Origin: Plesiocystis pacifica SIR-1
GTDB taxonomy: Bacteria; Myxococcota_A; Polyangia; Nannocystales; Nannocystaceae
DNA length: 64,000 bases
NCBI RefSeq assembly: GCF_000170895.1
Contig: NZ_ABCS01000036.1
Span: forward strand, 21,033 to 85,032
Direction of reading: 5' to 3'
Shown piece by piece: positions 41,600 to 48,438 of this stretch. How positions within the stretch are numbered: the first letter of the stretch is position 1; each line of letters begins with the position of its first letter. The notes under the pieces are model-generated. The model had not been told where the DNA came from, made no database searches, and worked only from the letters and a program-made list of their open reading frames with translations. A program made the position numbers and the translations under genes.

Positions 41600-43396
41600 T
41601 CAGCTCGGATCTACGGCCCGGCGCTGGTTCTTGCTCAGGTGCGGGCGGATGTTCTGGATCCACATGTTGGGCATGATGCTGCTGCGGATCTCCGTCAGCT
41701 GGGCGTTGGTCAACTTGCGGACGACGTGGCGCATGGTCGGCTTGTTGTTGTTCCGCGCCGACATGTTCTGCCACGAGGAGTTGGTCAGGATCTGGTTGTC
41801 GTTGCAGTACCGCCAGACCTGCCTGCCCGTCATCATCTGCAGCACGCTCTGGCGCAGGTCGTTGTTGGAGATGGCGTTGATGAAGCCGTAGAGCTTGGTC
41901 CGCGCCGCGCCACCGAGCGCCATGATGTAGCGCATGGTCGGCGCCGTGATCCCGTCCGCCTGGAAGTCGAAGGTCGCGTCGACCCGAGCGGCCCAGGCGG
42001 TCAAGGCCCGGCTCAGATCGGTCGCCAGGCCCCCAAGGGCCTGGGCGTAGATCGCCGTGGCGTCTTCCATGTAGATGTTCACGCGGCCCGTGGAGGGCGT
42101 GCCGTAGACTTTTTGCCCCGCCCGCGCCTGCTTGATGCGGAACTTGTACATGTTGGTCCCGACGTAGAGCTGCCACATCTGGGGCACCTGGGTCTGGATG
42201 GTCTGCAGGACCTGCGGCGGGAAGGTCTGGGCGTGGGCGGCCGCACCCGTAGCCTCCATGGACTCCATGACCACGACGTCCGTGAGCCGAAAGCGCTGCC
42301 CGTAGGCGTTCTTGAACAGCGCCGTGTCCAGGGTCATCACGGTGTTGTCCCACCAGCCGTCGGCGATCATCGCCTGGCTCGTGTCGAGGTCCCCGGGCAC
42401 CCGCCCGCGGGGGATCCGCTCGGGGTAGGTCATCACGAAGCCGTGGTCCTTGCCGGCGAACTGGACGGTGTGCACCCACTGCCCCGTCGTGCTCTCGACC
42501 AGGCGCGAGCCCACCGACATGGCCCAGTCCTCGCAGTTTCCGCCCTGGGCCGCCGCGGCGATGTAGCGCGTCAGGTGCCACTCGTTGGCCGAGAACCAGT
42601 CCTCGTACTCCCGCGTCGTGCTGACGTTGGCGACGTGAGTGGTGACCGAGGTCTCCAGCGCCCGCTGGAAGGGCCGGACATGGTTGACCGGCGCGCCGAG
42701 GTCGACCAGATCGCGGAGGAAGTCCGAGGCCGCGGCGGTCTCGTAGCCATGGTTGGTGAGGTCGGCGACGACGTTGCCGCGGTGCATGCCGCTGGCCAGG
42801 TTCTCGCGGATCGCCTGGCCCTCGCCGATCATCTGGACGCTCGGGCTCCCGCCGCCCCCTCCCCCAGACTCCCCAGCGCTGGCGTTCAGGTAGGGCGCGA
42901 GCAAGGGCTGGGCCGACTCCCCGCGCACGACCGCGTCGGCCACGGCGTCGGCGTTTCGCTCGTAGCGATCGCCCGCCGAGCCGACCCCGCCCGGGAGCTG
43001 CACCCCCGCCCGCTGTTGCACGAGGTGGGCCGCCTCGTGGGCCGCCGTGTGCAAGCTGGGCGAACTCGACTGGAAGGCCACGCTCGAGCCGAAGGCGTAG
43101 GCCTTGGCCCCGATGCTGCGCGCGGCAAACCCCGCCTGGGCGTCCATGTGCGCCGTGTTCCCGGCGAGGCTCAGCCCAAAAGAAGACTCGATCGCCGACC
43201 GGTGCGGGAAGGCCTGGCCGCTGCCTCGGACGCCCTCCGCGGCCCGCTCGACGACGCCTGCACCACCGGCGACGCGGCCCCCCAAGGCCTGCAGCGTGGC
43301 CCCAGCGGGGGTCGCCCCCAAGCCCTCCTTTGCCACCGCGCCGAGGCTCGGACAGGGCGCTGCACGGCCGGGGTTGGGGCCCCCCCCCCCTGGCAC
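41600..43396 (-). CDS. DUF4157 protein with Cys-His-Asp (transglutaminase-like) domain, putative effector
   Basis: A 598-residue protein without a signal peptide. Residues about 60-165 are a DUF4157 domain (the eCIS-associated core): H-T-A-A-H120-E121-A-A-H124-L-V-Q-Q with the third zinc ligand probably Glu146 in Y-E-R-N-A-D. A Gly linker (178-183) leads to a second part with G-N-C288-E-D-W-A, K-D-H318-G-F-V and I-A-D346-G-W-W-D, the spacing and context of a transglutaminase or papain-like Cys-His-Asp triad. The last 200 residues are helical and Asn/Arg-rich. DUF4157 is common on cargo of contractile injection systems; with a T6SS locus upstream, an effector role is likely. The GTG start at 43396 is followed at once by an 11-base G run, so the true start is uncertain. 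Confidence 0.72.
   Translation of the reverse strand: MPGGGGPNPGRAAPCPSLGAVAKEGLGATPAGATLQALGGRVAGGAGVVERAAEGVRGSGQAFPHRSAIESSFGLSLAGNTAHMDAQAGFAARSIGAKAYAFGSSVAFQSSSPSLHTAAHEAAHLVQQRAGVQLPGGVGSAGDRYERNADAVADAVVRGESAQPLLAPYLNASAGESGGGGGGSPSVQMIGEGQAIRENLASGMHRGNVVADLTNHGYETAAASDFLRDLVDLGAPVNHVRPFQRALETSVTTHVANVSTTREYEDWFSANEWHLTRYIAAAAQGGNCEDWAMSVGSRLVESTTGQWVHTVQFAGKDHGFVMTYPERIPRGRVPGDLDTSQAMIADGWWDNTVMTLDTALFKNAYGQRFRLTDVVVMESMEATGAAAHAQTFPPQVLQTIQTQVPQMWQLYVGTNMYKFRIKQARAGQKVYGTPSTGRVNIYMEDATAIYAQALGGLATDLSRALTAWAARVDATFDFQADGITAPTMRYIMALGGAARTKLYGFINAISNNDLRQSVLQMMTGRQVWRYCNDNQILTNSSWQNMSARNNNKPTMRHVVRKLTNAQLTEIRSSIMPNMWIQNIRPHLSKNQRRAVDPS
43380..43390 (-). repeat. Poly-G (11) tract at the start of the effector gene
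   Basis: Eleven consecutive G on the coding strand occupy codons 3-6 right after the assigned GTG start. Loss or gain of one base would shift the frame, so this could act as a phase-variation switch, or the start lies downstream of it. Confidence 0.6.
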
Positions 43397-43605
43397 TTCT
43401 TAAATTTGGGCATCCCGCGGGCCTCGCTGAGCCCCCGCTGACGCGGGCGCAGACCCACCCCGAGGACGCTCTCGACTAGACTCCGACCGGGAACGCCGCA
43501 TCGCTCAAAACGCTAGCACCGGACCCCGAACCACACTCGCGCGCGCACGAGTAAGCGCTTGCGGCTGCGCAACGACTTTCAGGTCAGGGATGGCCTGCCC
43601 CACGT

Positions 43606-43661
43606 CAACGACTCAACGACTCAACGACCCAACGACTCAACGACTCAACGACTCAACGACT
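43606..43661. repeat. Seven tandem copies of an 8-bp unit
   Basis: The unit caacgact is repeated head to tail seven times, with one T-to-C change in the third copy. Being 8 bp long it is not codon-sized, which fits a non-coding array. Function unknown. Confidence 0.9.
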
Positions 43662-43664
43662 CAG

Positions 43665-43684
43665 CGCCCCCGCGAGCGGGGGCG
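43665..43684. terminator. GC-rich hairpin, possible terminator
   Basis: The sequence cgcccccgc (43665-43673) pairs perfectly with gcgggggcg (43676-43684), in practice leaving a 4-base loop. It lies 110 bp after the stop of the FHA-LysM-MepA gene on the minus strand. No T-run follows on either strand, so intrinsic termination is uncertain. Confidence 0.4.
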
Positions 43685-43793
43685 ACCACATGCCCCCTCC
43701 AAGGCACGAACTCCATTGCCCACCAAGCCAAAGCGGAGGAGTGGAGCGACGAAGCGCCCCCGGTTCGAGATGCCCGTGGGGGCAAAGCAGCGC

Positions 43794-45626
43794 TCAGTCG
43801 CCGGGGCCGTGGGCGAGGCGGTTGGAGCAGCCCGCCTCTTTGTCCGCCCGGCTGCACTTGAAGCGCACGTGCACGTGGTGGGTGTGCCCGGGCGAGTGCT
43901 GCAGCAAGCTCTTGCGGTGATGCTCCCCCCGCGGGTAGGCGATCATCGCGTCGAGCTCTTCGTCGGTCGCGCCCATGATCTTCGCGGCCTGGTAGACGCG
44001 GTCGTGGAGCTCGTAGGCCAGGAACACGGCGTGGACCTCTCCGGTCTCGTGCAGGGCCTGGAGGAAGCCGTAGAGCGCGAACCAGTCGGCCTCCTCGGAC
44101 TGCGGCCGGTAGTCGCGATCGTTGAGCTGGTTCTTTTTGTAGACGCCCTTGAGGGTCGGCAGCCAGATGTCGACGTCGCGCCCGGACTGGTGCGACTTGT
44201 GGGGCGGGAAGTGGCCGCCCTTCTTCTTGCTCATGTCCGCGACGACGATCTCGCCCTCGAACTCGTAGTTGTAGCGGAACGAGGCGATGGCCCACTGCAG
44301 GTGCTTGGCCATGTGCCCGCCGCACCACATGATGTTGGGGTAGCGGCGCTTGTAGAGGTCGTCGTTGCGCGGGAACTGGATGGCGTTCTCGATCGAGCCG
44401 TTGTTGGGCGAGCCGACCGAGACGGCGTCCTCGCGGACCTCGAAGGTCGGGATCTGGGCGTTGGCCTTGCGCTGCAGCGGCTTGGGGTCGATCCAGATCG
44501 ACAGCTCGGCCTTGCGCGGGAGCTCGTCGCCGACCTCGGGGTTGTAGGCGCGCAGCTTGGCCACGGGCACGTCGAAGCGCTTGGACAGGCTCGACCACGA
44601 CTCCTTCTTCTCCGTGCGGTAGGCGAAGTTCTGCGAGGGCAGCGGCCGGGTCAGCGGGTCGACCTCGACGCGGAGCTTGCGGCCGACCTCGAGCGCCTCG
44701 GTCTCGCCGACGCCGTTCCAGCGCGCGAGGGTCGGGAGCGGGATGTCGTAGCGCAGCGCGATCTCTTCGAGGCTCTGGGCCGGGATGACCACGTGCTCGA
44801 TCCACACCTTCTTGGTCGTGTCGTCCTGCCCGCCCTCGTCGCCGCCCGCGACCAGCTCGACCACGGAGTCGTCGTCGCCCCCGTCGGTCGACGTGTCGCC
44901 GCCCGACTCGGCCTCGGCGAGCTCGTCCTCCTCACCGCCGATGCGGCTGACGCCGAAGGCGAGCAGCCCGATCACCGCCAGCGCGCCGCCGCCGATGCCG
45001 GCGTAGCGCAAGATCTTGCCGCGCTCTCGGGCCTCGATGCTCGCGCGCACGAAGCTCTCCTCGAGCTCGCCGAGCTGCAGCTCAGGGTCGTCGGTGCCCA
45101 AGCTGGCCTCGAGGAAGTCCTGGGCCTGGCGCAGGTTCCGGCGACGCAGCAGCAAGCGGCCGGGCCGGTCCTGCTCGTCCCACTCCTTGGCGTAGCGGCT
45201 GATGCGGTCGTTGAGCCGTCGAGCCGCGCGCTCGCTCTCGGACTTGCGCAGCAGGGGCCCGCGCACGCCCATGCCCATGGCCCCCGCGCCCCGGGACCGG
45301 ATCGGCCGGCCGACGAGCGCCCCCGTCCCGCCGATCTCGACGCTGACGAGGTAGCTGCCGACGGTGACGGACACCCCGGGCTCGAGGGGGGTCGGGCCGT
45401 GGATGCGCTGCTCGCCGATCCACGTCCCGTTGGTCGAGTTGCGATCGGCGATCGAGAAGGTGCCCATCGGGTCGCGGACGATCACGCAGTGGTCCGAGGA
45501 CACGCCCCCTTGCTCGAGCACGACGTCGTTGGTCGCCGCCCGCCCCAGGCTCAGCTGAGCCTTGGTGAAGGGGAAGCTGCGGGTCTGCCCCTCGGGGTCG
45601 GTGATCTTGATCCGTGCTCCCTGCAC
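43794..45626 (-). CDS. FHA - transmembrane - LysM x2 - MepA-like murein endopeptidase
   Basis: A 610-residue protein with an unusual order. Residues 1-100 are an FHA domain (L-G-R28-x-x-x-N-D, S-S-D-H near 43-46, N-S-T-N-G-T-W-I at 63-70), which binds phosphothreonine. One membrane segment (about 206-227) follows, then an acidic linker, two LysM-like peptidoglycan-binding modules (about 278-322 and 335-380), and a penicillin-insensitive murein endopeptidase domain (about 395-592) with zinc ligands His479 and Asp486 in S-H-Q-S-G-R-D-V-D, plus His584/His586 in H-H-V-H-V-R-F. FHA would be cytoplasmic and the peptidase periplasmic, able to cut stem-peptide cross-links. GTG start at 45626. The kinase gene is 39 bp upstream on the same strand. 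Confidence 0.88.
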   Translation of the reverse strand: MQGARIKITDPEGQTRSFPFTKAQLSLGRAATNDVVLEQGGVSSDHCVIVRDPMGTFSIADRNSTNGTWIGEQRIHGPTPLEPGVSVTVGSYLVSVEIGGTGALVGRPIRSRGAGAMGMGVRGPLLRKSESERAARRLNDRISRYAKEWDEQDRPGRLLLRRRNLRQAQDFLEASLGTDDPELQLGELEESFVRASIEARERGKILRYAGIGGGALAVIGLLAFGVSRIGGEEDELAEAESGGDTSTDGGDDDSVVELVAGGDEGGQDDTTKKVWIEHVVIPAQSLEEIALRYDIPLPTLARWNGVGETEALEVGRKLRVEVDPLTRPLPSQNFAYRTEKKESWSSLSKRFDVPVAKLRAYNPEVGDELPRKAELSIWIDPKPLQRKANAQIPTFEVREDAVSVGSPNNGSIENAIQFPRNDDLYKRRYPNIMWCGGHMAKHLQWAIASFRYNYEFEGEIVVADMSKKKGGHFPPHKSHQSGRDVDIWLPTLKGVYKKNQLNDRDYRPQSEEADWFALYGFLQALHETGEVHAVFLAYELHDRVYQAAKIMGATDEELDAMIAYPRGEHHRKSLLQHSPGHTHHVHVRFKCSRADKEAGCSNRLAHGPGD

Positions 45627-45665
45627 TCTCTCGCTCGCCTCCCCCGGCCCTCGCTCGAGCCCTGC

Positions 45666-47699
45666 TCAGAGTGTGAAGGTGTGGTCGGTGATCTTGGTCT
45701 GCTTGGCCTTGGGGAAGCGCGCCTTCTTGACGGCCCCGGCCACGCACTTGCCCACGGGCGTGTTCGAGTGGGGCGGCCGCGGCGAGGCGGACTTCACCTT
45801 GCCGTCGACGATCATCATGTTGACCTTGACCTTCATGCCTGGCAGGCCGCCCTTGCTCTTGCAGCTGCTGACCTTGGACTTGACGCGCTTGAGGCCGCGG
45901 GTGACGTCCGCCGCGCTCAGGCTGGCCTTGACCTTGGTGGCCGTCGGGGGCTTCTTGACGGGGTCGGGGTTCTCCGCCGGCTCGTCCTCGAGGACCAGGC
46001 CGTCGTCTCCCTCCGCGCCCGCGTCATCCGCGGCCCCCTCGTCTGCCGCCGCGCCTGCGTCGGCCGCTGCGACCTCGGGGCCCGCGTCTGCGGCCCCTGC
46101 ATCGGCCGCGCCCGCGTCCGCTGCCGCGCCGCCCTCTGCAGCGCCTGCGTCGGCCGCTGCCGCGCCTGCGTCTGCTGCTGCCGCGCCCGCGTCCGCTGCC
46201 GCGCCCTCGTCGGCCGCCGGCTCTGCGCCCGCGTCTGCCGCTGCGCCGTCTGCCTTGGCGTCCCCGCCGTCGGCCTCGGCGGAGGCGTCGGCGACCTCCT
46301 CGGAATCCTTCTTGCCCCCAAAGGCGACGACGGCGATGACGATCAGCAAGATGAGCCCGAGGACTCCGCCGCCGATCATCATGTAGAGCTTCTTGTTGTC
46401 CTCTTGCTTCGGCGCGGGGCTCGGGGCGGGGCCCGCCAGGCCGGGCGGCATGGTGCCAGGCACGGGCCCGGGAACGGCCGCGCCGGAGCCCGAGCCGCTC
46501 ATGTCGAGCATCATCGTCGCGCCGTCGGCCGGCTCCGCGTCGGCGCCCAGGGTCGCGCCGCCCATGTCGAGCATCATCGTCGCGCCGTCGCCCTCGGCCT
46601 CGTCGCCGAGGGACACGCCGCCCATGCCGTCGAGCATCATCGTCGCGTCCGAGCCGCCGCCTTGGTAGCCAGGCGGCGGCTGGCCGGGGGTCATGCCCGC
46701 GAAGGGGTTCGGCCCGTCCTCGTCGAGGACCATGGTCCCCTTCTCGGTCACCCGCGGCTTGTTCTGCGGGGGCATGGTAGCGACCTCGCCGTTGGCCTGG
46801 GCGATGGCCTGCTCGAGCGCCGCCATGTCGCGGAAGCGGTCCTCCTGGTTCTTCTCGAGCGCGGTCATGATGATCCGCTCGACCTCGTCGGAGATGTCCG
46901 CGTTCGGGGCGACGTCCCGAGGCAGCGGCGCGGGCTCGTTCATGTGCTGGGTCAGCACGCGCATGAAGTTGGTGCCCGGGAAGGGCAGCCGCCCCGTGAG
47001 CATCTCGAACATCATGCAGCCCACGGCGTAGACGTCCGTGCGCGAGTCGACCGGGTCGCCGCAGGCCTGCTCCGGCGCCATGTAGCCGGCGGTCCCGAAC
47101 ACCGCGCCCGTGCGGGTCAGGCCCGAGGTCGAGTCGTCGACCTTGGCGATGCCGAAGTCGAGGACCTTGACGTAGTCCGTCGCGCTCGATCGCTTGATCA
47201 AGTAGACATTGGCCGGCTTCATGTCGCGGTGGATGATCCCCGACTCGTGCGCGGCCTTGAGGGCGCGGACGACCTGCAGCAAGATGTTGCGCGTCCGCAT
47301 CCACGGGAGGGCGCCGCCCTCCTTGAGCAGGTCGGACAGGTCGCTGCCCTCGAGCAGCTCCATCACGAAGAACACGGACCCGCCCGGCACCTGGCCGAAG
47401 TCCATGATGTCCACGATGTTCTCGTGGCGGATCATCGATGCCGCCCGCGCCTCTTGGAGGAAGCGCTCGACGTTGGTGCGGTCGTGGCAGAACTCCTGCT
47501 TGAGCACCTTGATGGCCACGCGCTTGCGCAAGGTGACGTGCTCGCCCAGGTAGACCCGGCCCATGCCGCCGTCACCAAGGACCGAAAGAACCTTGTACCG
47601 ATCGGCCAATACCGTGCCGACGAGGTCCGGCGGGGGCTTCCAGCCAGGAACCGAGGATTGGGGCGGGCCGCCTTGGTTGAACTCAGTCGAATCCGACAC
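45666..47699 (-). CDS. Membrane Ser/Thr protein kinase with T-M-(V/M)-L-D motifs and AgmX/PglI-like tail
   Basis: A 677-residue Hanks-type kinase. The kinase domain spans about 32-290: G-D-G-G-M-G-R-V loop, Lys64 in A-I-K-V-L-K, H-R-D159-M-K-P-A-N, D181-F-G, and A-P-E. The juxtamembrane region holds four motifs, T322-M-V-L-D and T353-, T374-, T395-M-M-L-D, with Leu at Thr+3, a favourable FHA-recognition spacing. One membrane helix lies near 438-459, then an Ala/Asp/Gly-rich stretch and a C-terminal TonB-like AgmX/PglI domain with two Cys. The GTG at 47699 is preceded by GAGGAG five bases upstream and is preferred to a GTG at 47726. It likely acts with the nearby FHA proteins, as PpkA does with Fha in other T6SS. 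Confidence 0.9.
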   Translation of the reverse strand: MSDSTEFNQGGPPQSSVPGWKPPPDLVGTVLADRYKVLSVLGDGGMGRVYLGEHVTLRKRVAIKVLKQEFCHDRTNVERFLQEARAASMIRHENIVDIMDFGQVPGGSVFFVMELLEGSDLSDLLKEGGALPWMRTRNILLQVVRALKAAHESGIIHRDMKPANVYLIKRSSATDYVKVLDFGIAKVDDSTSGLTRTGAVFGTAGYMAPEQACGDPVDSRTDVYAVGCMMFEMLTGRLPFPGTNFMRVLTQHMNEPAPLPRDVAPNADISDEVERIIMTALEKNQEDRFRDMAALEQAIAQANGEVATMPPQNKPRVTEKGTMVLDEDGPNPFAGMTPGQPPPGYQGGGSDATMMLDGMGGVSLGDEAEGDGATMMLDMGGATLGADAEPADGATMMLDMSGSGSGAAVPGPVPGTMPPGLAGPAPSPAPKQEDNKKLYMMIGGGVLGLILLIVIAVVAFGGKKDSEEVADASAEADGGDAKADGAAADAGAEPAADEGAAADAGAAAADAGAAAADAGAAEGGAAADAGAADAGAADAGPEVAAADAGAAADEGAADDAGAEGDDGLVLEDEPAENPDPVKKPPTATKVKASLSAADVTRGLKRVKSKVSSCKSKGGLPGMKVKVNMMIVDGKVKSASPRPPHSNTPVGKCVAGAVKKARFPKAKQTKITDHTFTL

Positions 47700-47874
47700 G
47701 GGGTCTCCTCGGCCAGGGGATGGCACCTGGCCGACATACCAGGCGACTCTACCCGATCGCGTCAGGCGCAGCAGCAGGATCGAGATGTCGTGGGTGCCGC
47801 GGGGTGAGACCCAGGCCTACATGACCGCATTTCAACCAAGCGCCCGGCTCGCGGGCCAACGGAGCAGCGCACGT
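47700..47874. promoter_or_regulatory. Divergent intergenic region between kinase and SRPBCC lipoprotein
   Basis: A 175-bp gap between divergent genes. A short inverted repeat, cctgg-N8-ccagg (about 47725-47742), lies near the kinase start. No promoter boxes could be assigned. Confidence 0.3.
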
Positions 47875-48438
47875 ATGCTCCCCCAGGTGCCACACACCAC
47901 CCACGCCCACCTGCTCATGGGTCTGGTCCTCGCAGCGGTCTGTGCCTGCACCGCCTACGACCCCGCCCGCGACCGCAAGATCCCAAGGCCCCCGAAGGTG
48001 GTCGAGTGGAGCCACGAAGCCTCCATCCCGGCGCCCCCAGAGGCCGTGTGGGCCGTGCTCGTCGACTTTGACCACTACGCCGACTGGAACCCGTGGATCG
48101 TGTCCGCCAGCGGACCTGCCGAGCTCGGCGCGCGCGTGGACATCGAGGTCGTGCTCGACGGCGAATCCCGCTCGATGTGGCATCGCATCACCGCCGTGGA
48201 CGCCCCCGGGCGCCTTTGCTGGCGCGACGGCGGGCCGACCACGGCCTTCGCCACGGGTCTGCGCTGCCGCGAGCTCGTCGACGACGGCGCCGGCGGGACG
48301 CGCTTTCGGGTCGTGCTGACCGTCGGCGGGAGCGCCCGGCGCACGGTCGAGACCCGCTACGGCGGGCAGCTCCAGGCCTCCATGGAGGCCGAGACCGAGG
48401 CCCTCGCCGCCGAGGTCCTCCGCCGCGCGACCGACTAA
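47875..48438 (+). CDS. SRPBCC-domain lipoprotein
   Basis: A 187-residue protein: signal peptide with lipobox-like A-V-C-A-C (Cys25), then an SRPBCC helix-grip domain (S-I-P-A-P-P-E-A-V-W-A-V-L-V-D-F, Y-A-D-W-N-P-W-I, and a long C-terminal helix). The D-W-N-P-W-I motif is typical of the polyketide-cyclase-like group that binds hydrophobic molecules. The start ATG 47875 is chosen; GTG 47887 is possible. It lies between the T6SS sheath genes and the kinase but on the opposite strand, so it may be unrelated. Its stop overlaps the tssC stop by four bases. Confidence 0.75.
   Translation: MLPQVPHTTHAHLLMGLVLAAVCACTAYDPARDRKIPRPPKVVEWSHEASIPAPPEAVWAVLVDFDHYADWNPWIVSASGPAELGARVDIEVVLDGESRSMWHRITAVDAPGRLCWRDGGPTTAFATGLRCRELVDDGAGGTRFRVVLTVGGSARRTVETRYGGQLQASMEAETEALAAEVLRRATD

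Larger units (their letters stand above)
43397..43793. other. Intergenic region of about 400 bp with repeats and a hairpin
   Basis: No convincing gene lies here between the effector gene and the FHA-LysM-MepA gene, both on the minus strand. It holds a 7-copy 8-bp tandem repeat and a GC hairpin, listed separately. The short plus-strand frame through the repeats is an artefact of the array. Confidence 0.7.

Noticed and set aside
43606..43661. CRISPR-like array
   Set aside because: The units are 8 bp and directly adjacent, with no spacers and no cas genes.
43559..43861. Short plus-strand frame with N-D-S-T-T-Q-R repeats
   Set aside because: Its repeats come only from the 8-bp array, which is not codon-sized and appears non-coding.
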